A stretch of 32,732 bases of DNA from a bacterium (GCA_030428695.1 JAUIEM010000054.1:1-32732); one strand, 5' to 3'; shown: positions 1-7,967, counted from the stretch's first letter. Translations and numbers: made by a program. The notes: a model not told the origin generated them from the letters alone.

Positions 1-1
1 C

Positions 2-2131
2 CAGGCGCGGCGGCCACTGTTCGGCGCGACGCCGGCGGGCCATCAGCGCATGGCGACCCAGCGGCGTCCGTCGGGCTTCGGCGGCTCCGACGCGCCGGGC
101 CAGGACCTGGCGCCGGATCCCGGAGAGACGCAGCCGCCGTCGGGCTATCCCGACCCGCCCTCCGGCTATCCCGACCCGCCCTCCGGCTACCCCGACCCGT
201 CGTCGGGCTACCCCGACCCGCCCTCCGGCTATCCCGACCCGCCGTCGGGCTATCCCGACCCGCCCTCCGGCTATCCCGAGCCCGCGTCGGGCTACCCCGA
301 TGGCGGATACGGGCCGCAGGATCCGCCTCCGCCGGAGTACGAGCTGCCGGGCAGCGACGCGGTGCCGGTCCACGCCGGGATCGCCGCCCCCGAGCCCCGC
401 GCCGAGCCGGCCCCCGAGCAGGGCTACGGCGGAGGACGCGTGCGGGTGCCCGAGCCGGTGGAAGAAATCGACACGGTGATCGAGGGCGACGTCGACGCGC
501 AGCTCTCCGGACTCGACATCTTCACCGAGCCGGCGACCAGCGGTCAGGATACGACCAGCAAGGTCGGCGGGGGCTCCGACCTGACCCCGGTCCTCAACGG
601 CTCGACCATCGAGACGCGCCCGAGCTCGATCCACACCCAGCCCCGCCGGCCGAGCTCGCGTACCTCGCCGCTGATGCTCGCGCTGATCGCCGCCGCGCTG
701 GCCTTCGCCGCGACCCTCGCCTGGGTGGTCGCCAACCGCGAGCCGCCCCCGCCGCCGCTGATCACCGTCAGCTTCGCGGGCGTCGACGCGATGCTTCCGC
801 GCGGGGCCGAGGCACGCTTCGGCGCGCCGGGCTACGAGGAGAAGGTCACCTACACCTCGAAGAGCTTCCCGCCCGGTCAGTACAACCTCGTCATCGCGCG
901 CATGGGCTTCGTGAAGGTGACCCGCGCCGTCGAGCTCAAGCCGGGCGAGGCGCCGCCGCAGCTGAGCAAGATCCGCATCCCCGAGACCCTCGCCCCCGAA
1001 GAGGAGGTGATCGACTTCGAGGAGAAGGCGACCGAGGCGCTCGACGCGAGGATGTTCGACGAGGCGCGACAGTTCCTCGACCGCCTCGACGCCTATGCGC
1101 CCGGCTACGCCGACGAGCTCGGCCTGCGCAGCCGGCTCGAGAGCGAGGAGCGCACCTTCCAGGCCAACGAGCAGGAGCGACTGGAGCGCGAGCGCAGACA
1201 GATCCTTGGCGAGGTCGAAGACTGCCTGGCCAACGGTGACCACACGACCGCTCTCGAGCTGCTCGACCAGCTCGAGGACGACCAGACCACCCAGAAGCTG
1301 CGGCTCGAGATCGCCGAGATCCTGCGCGCCGCCACCGACCTCGAGATCACCGCGGAGAGCGAGCTCGAGAAGGGGAACTGGCGGGAAGCGCTCGACGCGT
1401 TGCGCGACGCGCAGCGCCTGCGGCCGATCCACGAGCCGCTGAATCGGCTCGAGGCGCTGATCTTCGAGGCCCGAGACCTGTTGAACGACAGCAAGCACCA
1501 GCAGATCCTGGCGCGGAACAACCAGGCCCAGCTGTGGGGCGAGGTGCTCGACAAGCTCGACCGGCTGGCGGTGACCTGCCCCGAGCTCGACCTGAAGGTG
1601 CGGCGCAAGGAGGCGGTCGCCGGGAAGAAGAACTTCGACGACCTGGTCGCCGCCTTCGAGGATGCCCTCGGCGATGAGCGCTGGAGCGAGGCCGGCCGCG
1701 TCGCCGCCGAGCTGGTCGGGATGGCCACGCACGAGGCGGCGCAGGAGTACGTCGAGCGGTACCGCCTCGAGGTCGGCGAGCTGCGCTTCGCGGTCCTCGC
1801 CTGGATCAAGGGCGTCCTGCCGCTGATTCCGCGCCGCGGATCGGCCTCGACCGACGGGCTCGCGGCCGATGCGCCCGCGGATCTGTTCGCCACCTTCATG
1901 GCCTCTCTCGAGGCGGAGTATCCCGACGGCCGCGTGGTGTCGGAGCGCTTCACCCATCCGGAGAGCTTTCCCCTCGAGCGGGCCGAGAACCGCCTGGCCT
2001 ACGTCAGCACCTGGCGCTTGACCCTGACCCTCGACTCCGGCGCGAGCGTCGAGCTCGACCTGCCAGTGCGCGTAGAGCTGCGCGAGACCGACGACGGCTG
2101 GGAGCTGCTCGATTTGACCCGCGCCCCCTGA
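2..2131 (+). CDS. Membrane protein with proline-rich heptad repeats and PEGA-like domain (5' end probably off the window)
   Basis: The reading frame is open to the left edge. The first ATG (base 50) has no Shine-Dalgarno sequence, whereas most genes here carry AGGAG-like sites, so the visible part is probably the C-terminal portion of a longer protein. Numbering from ATG 50: residues 30-85 are eight tandem PSGYPDP-type heptads; 86-205 are disordered and acidic/proline-rich; about 207-228 is one transmembrane helix followed by a proline run; about 238-310 is a PEGA-like beta domain (PPGQYNLVIARMGF); about 315-600 is helical, charged, TPR/coiled-coil-like; the last 80 residues look beta-rich. 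Disordered linker, membrane helix and PEGA is a common layout for the C-terminal part of bacterial Ser/Thr kinases, so an N-terminal kinase or FHA domain upstream is possible but not seen. It is followed after 25 bases by a small membrane protein gene, probably in one operon. Confidence 0.75.
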   Translation, partial: QARRPLFGATPAGHQRMATQRRPSGFGGSDAPGQDLAPDPGETQPPSGYPDPPSGYPDPPSGYPDPSSGYPDPPSGYPDPPSGYPDPPSGYPEPASGYPDGGYGPQDPPPPEYELPGSDAVPVHAGIAAPEPRAEPAPEQGYGGGRVRVPEPVEEIDTVIEGDVDAQLSGLDIFTEPATSGQDTTSKVGGGSDLTPVLNGSTIETRPSSIHTQPRRPSSRTSPLMLALIAAALAFAATLAWVVANREPPPPPLITVSFAGVDAMLPRGAEARFGAPGYEEKVTYTSKSFPPGQYNLVIARMGFVKVTRAVELKPGEAPPQLSKIRIPETLAPEEEVIDFEEKATEALDARMFDEARQFLDRLDAYAPGYADELGLRSRLESEERTFQANEQERLERERRQILGEVEDCLANGDHTTALELLDQLEDDQTTQKLRLEIAEILRAATDLEITAESELEKGNWREALDALRDAQRLRPIHEPLNRLEALIFEARDLLNDSKHQQILARNNQAQLWGEVLDKLDRLAVTCPELDLKVRRKEAVAGKKNFDDLVAAFEDALGDERWSEAGRVAAELVGMATHEAAQEYVERYRLEVGELRFAVLAWIKGVLPLIPRRGSASTDGLAADAPADLFATFMASLEAEYPDGRVVSERFTHPESFPLERAENRLAYVSTWRLTLTLDSGASVELDLPVRVELRETDDGWELLDLTRAP
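137..304 (+). repeat. Eight 21-bp in-frame tandem repeats (PSGYPDP heptads)
   Basis: Eight consecutive 21-bp units encode P-S-G-Y-P-D-P, with S/A replacing the first P in two units and E replacing D in one. Units differ mostly at third codon positions (ccgtcg versus ccctcc, tat versus tac). Change is therefore mainly synonymous, which suggests the peptide is under selection rather than being a fresh slippage product. The repeat is a disordered, tyrosine-bearing extracytoplasmic or linker segment before the membrane helix. Confidence 0.9.
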
Positions 2132-2156
2132 ATTCCCCGCCTTCCCAGGAGGAGAC

Positions 2157-2540
2157 ATGGCCGAAGAGCTCGAAGAAGAGACACGGTCCAAAGCGCAACA
2201 ATACGGGATCTTCGTGATCTTCATGATCGTCGCCGTCGGCGTCGGGCTGCTCGCCCTCTCGCTGATGAGCCAGGTCGGAGACACCGGGCCGACGACCTGG
2301 CACGCCGACTACGAAGGTGTCATCCGGCAGCGCACCGACGACGATCCGACCAACGTCAACGTGCAGGCCTGGCACCATCCCACCAAGCGCGGGATGGACC
2401 AGAGCGTACGCTCGATCCCGCGCGGGACGCGGGTGCAGGTGCAGCGCGAGGGGCTCGGTCCCCAGGCCGACACCGTCGTGATGGTCCAGTACAAGGGCAC
2501 CCCGCTGTGGTTCCGGAAGGTCGAGCTGCGCCGGAATTAG
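2157..2540 (+). CDS. Small single-pass membrane protein of unknown function
   Basis: The product is 127 residues and starts at an ATG with a strong AGGAGGAG ribosome site at 2147-2154. Residues 1-17 are acidic/charged and cytoplasmic. About 18-39 is one hydrophobic helix (GIFVIFMIVAVGVGLLALSL). The remaining 85 residues look like a small beta-barrel, SH3-like domain (VQAWHHPTKRGMD, RGTRVQVQREGLG, VMVQYKGTPLWFRKVELRRN). I do not recognise the family. It lies 25 bases after the PEGA-like protein gene and 4 bases before the PLP enzyme gene, so it is probably cotranscribed and may be a partner of the membrane protein upstream. Confidence 0.8.
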   Translation: MAEELEEETRSKAQQYGIFVIFMIVAVGVGLLALSLMSQVGDTGPTTWHADYEGVIRQRTDDDPTNVNVQAWHHPTKRGMDQSVRSIPRGTRVQVQREGLGPQADTVVMVQYKGTPLWFRKVELRRN

Positions 2541-2544
2541 AAGC

Positions 2545-3585
2545 GTGGCCCGAAACCTCGCTCGCGAGGCTTGCGGGGGTGGGTGCCTGCCTTCGTCCTC
2601 CTCCTCCGAGCCGCAACAAAGGGCGCGTCGTCGTCGATCCTCGGCATCCACCCACCCGCGCGGCGCCTCGCCACGCGGCTTTCGGGCCAAGCTTCTGGAA
2701 CTCTCGCCGACCCCGGTCGAGCGCGTCGACGGCCCGGTGCCGTTCTGGGTCAAGCGCGACGACAAGAGCTCGCGCAGCTACGGCGGCAACAAGGTCCGCA
2801 AGCTCCGCGGCATCCTCGCCGCCGCGCGCCGCGACCGCATCGACTGCCTGGTCACCGCCGGCGCCTGGGGCTCCCACCACGTGCTCGCGACCGCAATCCA
2901 CGCGGCGCGGCAGGGCATCGCCGTGGTGCCGGTGCTGTTTCCGCAGCCGACGAGCCCCTACGTGCAGCGGAACCGCGCCCGCATCCACGCCATCGCGGCC
3001 GGCGTCGTGTCGGCGCCGCACGCCGCGGCGCTGCCCTTCCTCCTGCCCCCCGCCTGGGCCCGCGCCCGGCGGCTGGGGCGGGTGCGCTGGGTGCCGCTCG
3101 GGGGCTCGTCGGTCGTCGGCATGGTCGGCTACGTCGAGGCCGCCCACGAGCTGGCCGCGCAGGTCACGGCGGGCGTCTGCCCCCGGCCGGACGCGATCTT
3201 CCTGCCCCTCGGCACGGGCGGGACGGCGGCGGGGCTGTGGGTCGGCCTGGCGGAAGCCTTCCCCCGCCCGCCCTGCGTCGTCGCGGTGCGGGTGGTCGAG
3301 CGCCTGGTCAGCGGGCGCGGCAGCATCCGCCGGCTCGCCCGCAAGCTGCGGCGGGCGCGCCCGTGTCGACGCGCCCTCGGCCGGTTGCGCGTCGTGCACG
3401 GCTTCGCCGGCGCGAGCTACGGAGCCCGGACCCGAGCGGGGGACGGGGCGCGCCGGCAACATCCGGGCCTCGCCCTCGAGCACACCTACGGGGCGAAGAC
3501 CCTCGCGGCGCTGCTCGCCCTGGGACGGGGGGAGCTCGCGGGGCGCGAGCTGATGTTCCTGCACACCGCGCCCCACCCCGTATGA
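2545..3585 (+). CDS. PLP-dependent D-cysteine desulfhydrase / ACC deaminase-like protein
   Basis: Fold-type II PLP enzyme. From residue about 54 it follows the D-cysteine desulfhydrase/1-aminocyclopropane-1-carboxylate deaminase pattern: PTPVE, VKRDD, then YGGNKVRKL with the Schiff-base lysine at about residue 83, AGAWGSHH (family: AGA-x-SNH), LGTGGTAAG for the PLP phosphate, TYGAK and FLHTAP near the end. These enzymes deaminate D-cysteine or related small amino acids in the cytoplasm. SNH is SHH here and the terminal HTGG is HTAP, so the substrate may differ. The start is uncertain: GTG 2545 is used because it lies 4 bases after the previous stop, but the first 45 residues are Ser/Arg-rich and unlike the family, and no in-frame ATG precedes the conserved region. 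The true start may lie nearer 2690. No amino-acid metabolism neighbours help to define its role. Confidence 0.75.
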   Translation: MARNLAREACGGGCLPSSSSSEPQQRARRRRSSASTHPRGASPRGFRAKLLELSPTPVERVDGPVPFWVKRDDKSSRSYGGNKVRKLRGILAAARRDRIDCLVTAGAWGSHHVLATAIHAARQGIAVVPVLFPQPTSPYVQRNRARIHAIAAGVVSAPHAAALPFLLPPAWARARRLGRVRWVPLGGSSVVGMVGYVEAAHELAAQVTAGVCPRPDAIFLPLGTGGTAAGLWVGLAEAFPRPPCVVAVRVVERLVSGRGSIRRLARKLRRARPCRRALGRLRVVHGFAGASYGARTRAGDGARRQHPGLALEHTYGAKTLAALLALGRGELAGRELMFLHTAPHPV

Positions 3586-3645
3586 CATCCTTTCTTCTCG
3601 GTCCAAAGCTTGTAAGATAGCTCCGACGGGAACGAGGACGCGGTG

Positions 3646-6600
3646 ATGGAGACGGCGGACTTTCTCGGCCAGACACGCGCGGGCTACGTGTTCGAGGCGC
3701 TCCTCGACTCCGGCCCGCGAGGAGCCGTGTATCGCGCCGCGGAGGTCACATCCGGAAGGACCGTCGCCGTCCGCGTCCTGCCGCCCGGGCTTCCTCCGGA
3801 CAAGGCCCGGCCGATGCTCGAGCAGATCCAGGCCCTCGCCAGGCTCGGCAGCCCCCACATCCTCTCCATCTACAAGATCTTCAAGAGCGCCGGCCGGTTC
3901 TGTGTCGCGATGCGCTACGCCGAACGCGGGAACCTGCGGCGCCTGCTCGACACCGGCCCCCTGCCCGAGGCGACCGCCGCGGCCATCGCCCACCAGGCAG
4001 CGCTCGGCCTCGACCACGCCGCGAGCGTCGGCGTGCTGCACCGCGACCTGCGGCCCGAGAGCTTCCTGATGACCGCCGATGACCGGCTGCTGCTCGGCGG
4101 CTTCGCGGTCGCCCCCGAGCGGGCGATCTCGAGCCGGCGCACGGTCGTCGGGACGCCGCTCTACATGGCGCCGGAGTGCTGCATGCAGAGCGGCAGCCAC
4201 TCCCTGCGCTCGGACCTGTACGCCCTCGGCTGCGTGCTGTTCGAGATGCTGAGCGGGGCGCCGCCGTACGACGACCCCTCCCAGGCCAACCTGCTGGTCA
4301 AGCACCTGATGGACCCGGTCCCGGCGCTCGGCACCGGGGTGTCCCCCGACCTGCGGCGGCTGGTCGAGCGGCTCCTGCAGAAGGAACCCGACGCGCGCCC
4401 CGCGAGCGGCGCCGAGCTCGCCGGCGCCTTGGCGCCCCACGCCTCCAGCGAGCTGGTCGGGGACAGCATCTCCTCGCTCAGCCAGATCACCGAGGCGCGC
4501 AACGAACAGCTCGCCCGGGCTCCGCGGGAGATCGTCCTGCCCGACTCCGAGGCCGCGCTCGCGGCGGAGGGCATCGCGCTCGGGCCGGTGATCGAGATCT
4601 CGATGTCCGGCCCGTCGCCCGACCCCTCCGAGATGACCCCGCGCCAGAACCTGGTCGACCGCGCGCCCCGTCCGCGGCCGGAGGGTCCGATCGAGATCCA
4701 CGACTCCGACGTCAGCCTCGAGCTCGACTCCGCCGCCCGGCTCGACGCCCTCGAGCAGCCGACCCTCCCCGAGCCCGAAGAGGCTGACGAGGAGAACGAC
4801 GCCGCGCCGCCGCCCCGCCCGCGCATCAAGGCGCCGCGACGGCGCAGCAGCGGCCGCCTCAGCCCGCTTCCGGCCCTGCCGGCCCGGCGTCCCCCCGGGT
4901 TGCCCTTCTGGGCCTGGCCGAGCATCGCCGGAGGGGTCGTGTTGCTCGTGATCCTGGCCGTGCTCGCGACGCGCGACGGGAGCCCGCGGGCGCCGGAGGG
5001 GACGGACGGCCCCCAGGAGGTCGTCGAGGCGCCGCCGCCCGCCTTCGAGATCTTCGCGCCGGACGCGGGCGCGTGGATCGAGGAGATCCCCTTCGAGGTG
5101 CGGGTGCGCGCGCTCAACTTCGCCGCAGAAGAGGTCTCGGTCCAGGGCATCGACGCGCGCCGGTCCAGCGCGAACGTATGGGTCGCCCGGCTCGAGCTGG
5201 CGGACGGCGAGGATCTGCGCCTGTACGCGACCGCAAGGGACACGTCGGGGCTCGTCCTGCACGACACGATCCGCGTGTCGGTCGACACCCGGCCGCCGGA
5301 GATCGTCATCCTCCAGCCTCTGGACGGCGCGGCCGTGCGCACCGAGTCCGTGGCCGTCGAGGTCCGGGTCGAAGGCGCGCAGACGGTGACGATCCAAGGG
5401 CGGGAGGTCGAGCCCGAGGACGGCCTGTACCGCCGCACCGTCGCGCTGATCCAGGGCGAGCAGGTCGTCCGCGTCGGCGCGATCGACCGCTTCCGGCGGC
5501 GGGCGGACGCCGAGGTCGCGATCACCGTCGACGGCCGCGCCCCCCGGCTCGGCTTCGACACGCCGGTGTTCGCCGGCACGGAGGTCCTGGTCACGCTCGA
5601 GTCAAACGAGCCCCTCGAGCGCTACACCGTCGATGGGGTCGCCTTCGACGGCGACGGCCGGCGCGACATCCCGCTGCGCTTCTCCCTCGCCGGGGGCGCC
5701 TCCGAGCACGCCGTCACCGCGAGCGACCGGGCCGGCAACGAGGCGACGCGCACCTTCTCGCTGTCCGAGGACGAGCTGATCGAGGCCTACAACGCCCTGT
5801 TCGACGAGGGCTTCGAGGCCTACGCGGAGGGGCGCCTGACGCGGGCGATCGAGGCCTTCGAGGGCTGCACGGCGATCTTCCCCGACGAGGCGGTGCCCTA
5901 CATCAACCTCGCCTCGCTCCACTGCGACCGCGGCGACGGCGAGCGCGGCCTCGCCCTGCTGCGCGAGGCTCTCGAGCGCGGCGAGCGCGACCTGGCCTGG
6001 ATCGAGGGCAACCAGGCCTTCGACCTGATCCGCGACAGCGTCGGCTTCCAGGAGCTGATGGCCGAGTTCTTCGGAGCGGATGCGCCGCTGCGCGGGCTGA
6101 CCCTCGTCGAGCCCTGGTGGAACCCGACCGCGGCCCAGAAGGAGGCCGCCGCGCAGCTCGACCTGCCGGTCGCCGCCGTCAACACGAGCGGGATGCGGTT
6201 CGCCCTGGTGCCGGCGGGGAGCTTCCGCGCGGGCTCTCCGGAGGATGAGCCGGGCCGGCGGGACGACGAGCTGCAGCGCGACGTCGAGCTGACGCGCGCG
6301 TTCTACATCGCCGCGGAAGAGGTCGGACAGCGCGACTGGGAAGCGTTGATGGATGACAACCCGTCGCGCTTCAGCGGCTCCGGGCACCCGGTCGAGACGG
6401 TCGGCTGGGAAGAGGCCGCGCGCTTCTGCAACGCCCTCTCCGCCCAGGATGGCCTCGCGCCGGCCTACGCGCTCGACGGCGAGGAGGTGCGCTTCCTCGG
6501 CCTGGACAGCGAGGGCTGGCGGCTGCCCACCGAGGCCGAGTGGGAGTACGCCTGCCGGGCCGGCACGACCACGCCCTGGGCCTTCGGCCGGTCGTTGCGC

Positions 6601-6927
6601 GGGACGATGGCGCGCTTCGACGACCCGGTCGACGGCGGGTCCTTCCGCGCAGGCACGACCCCGCGCGGCCGCTTCGCGCCGAACACGTGGGGCCTGTACG
6701 ACATGCACGGCAACGTCTTCGAGTGGTGCCAGGACTGGTACGACCCGAGCCCGCGCGACGGCCGCGATCCGGTCGGTCCCGCGAGCGGCGAGCGGCGGGT
6801 GCTGCGCGGGGGCTGCTGGAGCTCCTTCGCCGAGGACTGCCGCGCGGCGGCGCGGTCCTTCCCCGACCTCGGCGGCGCCTTCGGCTACCGCGGCGTGCGG
6901 GTCGTGCGCAGCGTTCCCGGACGCTGA
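3646..6927 (+). CDS. Pseudokinase-Ig-TPR-SUMF1 (formylglycine-generating-enzyme-like) membrane protein
   Basis: Translation most likely starts at ATG 3646, 8 bases after GAGG; a GTG lies just upstream at 3643 (numbering below is from that GTG). Residues 14-265 have a Ser/Thr-kinase fold: a degenerate glycine loop (DSGPRGAVY), HRDLRPES, GTPLYMAPE. Key catalytic positions are lost: the VAIK lysine is Arg44, the HRDLKPxN lysine and asparagine are Arg137 and Ser140, and DFG is GGF (152-154). It is therefore predicted to be a pseudokinase. About 270-420 is disordered; about 425-447 is a membrane helix; about 465-700 is Ig-like; about 705-800 is TPR-like; about 840-1093 is a SUMF1/FGE-sulfatase domain (GNVFEWCQDWY, RVLRGGCW, CRAAARS). 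Only the second of the two FGE active-site cysteines has a counterpart, so it is probably a binding domain facing outward. A weak TAAGAT -10-like hexamer lies at 3613-3618. Confidence 0.9.
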   Translation: METADFLGQTRAGYVFEALLDSGPRGAVYRAAEVTSGRTVAVRVLPPGLPPDKARPMLEQIQALARLGSPHILSIYKIFKSAGRFCVAMRYAERGNLRRLLDTGPLPEATAAAIAHQAALGLDHAASVGVLHRDLRPESFLMTADDRLLLGGFAVAPERAISSRRTVVGTPLYMAPECCMQSGSHSLRSDLYALGCVLFEMLSGAPPYDDPSQANLLVKHLMDPVPALGTGVSPDLRRLVERLLQKEPDARPASGAELAGALAPHASSELVGDSISSLSQITEARNEQLARAPREIVLPDSEAALAAEGIALGPVIEISMSGPSPDPSEMTPRQNLVDRAPRPRPEGPIEIHDSDVSLELDSAARLDALEQPTLPEPEEADEENDAAPPPRPRIKAPRRRSSGRLSPLPALPARRPPGLPFWAWPSIAGGVVLLVILAVLATRDGSPRAPEGTDGPQEVVEAPPPAFEIFAPDAGAWIEEIPFEVRVRALNFAAEEVSVQGIDARRSSANVWVARLELADGEDLRLYATARDTSGLVLHDTIRVSVDTRPPEIVILQPLDGAAVRTESVAVEVRVEGAQTVTIQGREVEPEDGLYRRTVALIQGEQVVRVGAIDRFRRRADAEVAITVDGRAPRLGFDTPVFAGTEVLVTLESNEPLERYTVDGVAFDGDGRRDIPLRFSLAGGASEHAVTASDRAGNEATRTFSLSEDELIEAYNALFDEGFEAYAEGRLTRAIEAFEGCTAIFPDEAVPYINLASLHCDRGDGERGLALLREALERGERDLAWIEGNQAFDLIRDSVGFQELMAEFFGADAPLRGLTLVEPWWNPTAAQKEAAAQLDLPVAAVNTSGMRFALVPAGSFRAGSPEDEPGRRDDELQRDVELTRAFYIAAEEVGQRDWEALMDDNPSRFSGSGHPVETVGWEEAARFCNALSAQDGLAPAYALDGEEVRFLGLDSEGWRLPTEAEWEYACRAGTTTPWAFGRSLRGTMARFDDPVDGGSFRAGTTPRGRFAPNTWGLYDMHGNVFEWCQDWYDPSPRDGRDPVGPASGERRVLRGGCWSSFAEDCRAAARSFPDLGGAFGYRGVRVVRSVPGR

Positions 6928-6976
6928 TCGCAACCGCGACGGCGCATTCCACGTATCATGGACGAGGGAGAACAAA

Positions 6977-7133
6977 GGGCCCGGAAAGGAATAAGTCAGG
7001 CATTCGGGCGCGCCTGCGGCGTAATTGTGGCACTTGCCTCACTCCGAATAACACCGGTATGCGTCATTCGCCAAGCACCACAATTCCTGCCGCATCCGCA
7101 CCCTCGGTGCTCGACTTATTCCTTTCCGGCCCC
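6977..7133 (+). mobile_element. Long inverted-repeat element, copy 1 (MITE-like or structured RNA)
   Basis: This 157-bp imperfect palindrome fills most of the gap before the CarF-type gene. The outer arms pair over 20 of 21 positions (GGGCCCGGAAAGGAATAAG on the left). Inner blocks TGCGGC/GCCGCA, AATTGTGG/CCACAATT and CTTG/CAAG continue the hairpin towards an apex at 7044-7063 (CCGAATAACACCGGTATGCG). The reverse complement of the element at 11092-11246 has a related motif at exactly the same internal position (base 68). The 3' end lies one base before AAGGAG (7135-7140) of the next gene, so the hairpin would sit in its 5' leader. Flanks are AAA (left) and TAA (right), so a target duplication is not clear here. 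No ORF inside is convincing. A weak -10-like TATCAT lies upstream at 6954-6959, without a good -35. Confidence 0.7.
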
Positions 7134-7145
7134 TAAGGAGCGGGT

Positions 7146-7904
7146 ATGGCATCGACAGGCAAAGGGTACGCGTGGTGGATCCGCGGCATCGAGCTCCTCA
7201 GCCTCGGGGCCTTCGGTGCCCTGACGGTGATCAGCCTGACGCCGATCGCCGCCCGCGCCGAACGGGTCGAGGCCGCCGGCTGGGTGATCGCCGCGGCGGT
7301 CTTCGCGGCGCTGTTGTTCGCGGACTTCGTCAGCGGCTTCGTGCACTGGGCCGCGGACAACTGGGGGAACGCGCGCTGGCCGCTGGTCGGGCCGCTGCTG
7401 ATCAAGCCCTTCCGCGAGCATCATCGGGTGCCGAAGGAGATCACCGAGCACGACTTCGTCGGCACCAACGGCAACAACTGCCTGATCAGCCTGCCGACCT
7501 TCGGGGCGGCCTTCGCCTTCTCGTTGCCGCCGACCTGGAGCCTGTTCCAGGCCGTCTTCTGGGTGGCGCTGGCGTGGTGGGTGCTCCTGACCAACCAGAT
7601 TCACGCCTGGGCCCACACCGATGAGCCACCGCGGCTGGTGCGATGGCTGCAGCGCTGGCGGCTGATCCTCTCGCCGGAGCACCACGAGGTGCACCACACG
7701 CCGCCCCACGACCGGCACTACTGCATCACGACGGGCTGGCTCAATCCGGTGCTCGGCAAGCTGCGCTTCTTCCCGATCCTCGAGTGGTGCATGACGGCGC
7801 TGACCGGCATGCGGCCCCGCCACCTCGACCATCCCGCCGCGCCGACCACCGACCTGTACCGAGCCGGGACCGACGGCCCGGCCGGGGCCTTCCGACGCGG
7901 TTGA
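7146..7904 (+). CDS. CarF/PEDS1 (TMEM189, Kua)-type plasmanylethanolamine desaturase
   Basis: The product is 252 residues; ATG 7146 follows AAGGAG at 7135-7140. It has hydrophobic helices near residues 12-30, 38-60 and 112-150. The His-rich signature of the Kua/CarF family is present: FVHWAADNWGN, FREHHRVPKEITEHDFVGTNGNN, NQIHAWAHT and SPEHHEVHHTPPHDRHYC. Characterised members (Myxococcus CarF, human PEDS1/TMEM189) are membrane di-metal, O2-dependent enzymes that introduce the vinyl-ether double bond into 1-O-alkyl phospholipids and so make plasmalogens. In Myxococcus this is also needed for singlet-oxygen signalling to carotenogenesis. All the His clusters appear intact, so activity is expected. 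No ether-lipid synthase is visible nearby. The stop codon overlaps the -35 box of the next operon's promoter. Confidence 0.9.
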   Translation: MASTGKGYAWWIRGIELLSLGAFGALTVISLTPIAARAERVEAAGWVIAAAVFAALLFADFVSGFVHWAADNWGNARWPLVGPLLIKPFREHHRVPKEITEHDFVGTNGNNCLISLPTFGAAFAFSLPPTWSLFQAVFWVALAWWVLLTNQIHAWAHTDEPPRLVRWLQRWRLILSPEHHEVHHTPPHDRHYCITTGWLNPVLGKLRFFPILEWCMTALTGMRPRHLDHPAAPTTDLYRAGTDGPAGAFRRG

Positions 7905-7928
7905 CACCCTCCCTCGGGACCGTACAAT
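7901..7928 (+). promoter_or_regulatory. Sigma-70 promoter of the acyl-CoA operon
   Basis: A perfect TTGACA (7901-7906) and a five-of-six TACAAT (7923-7928) are separated by 16 bp, with the expected transcription start near 7935 and the next start codon at 7968. This is the best housekeeping-type promoter in the window and stands out against the GC-rich background. The TGA of the desaturase gene (7902-7904) lies within the -35 box. Confidence 0.75.
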
Positions 7929-7967
7929 GCGGGGCATAGAGCCCCTCCGCTCCCTCCCGAGGCCCCT

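Noticed and set aside
137..304. CRISPR-like or satellite array
   Set aside because: The 21-bp units are contiguous, in frame and vary at synonymous positions; there are no spacers.
2356..5397. 1013-codon open frame on the minus strand across the PLP enzyme and pseudokinase genes
   Set aside because: It is antisense to two genes with clear motifs, and its translation is Arg/Asp/Gly/Ala-rich with no domain; long antisense frames are expected at this GC content.
7028..7037. Sigma-54 promoter (TGGCACTTGC)
   Set aside because: The GG and GC elements are too close together; a -24/-12 promoter needs about 10 bases between them.
6977..7133. Integron attC site
   Set aside because: There is no GTTRRRY/RYYYAAC core pair, the arms are nearly perfectly paired throughout, and there is no cassette structure or integrase.
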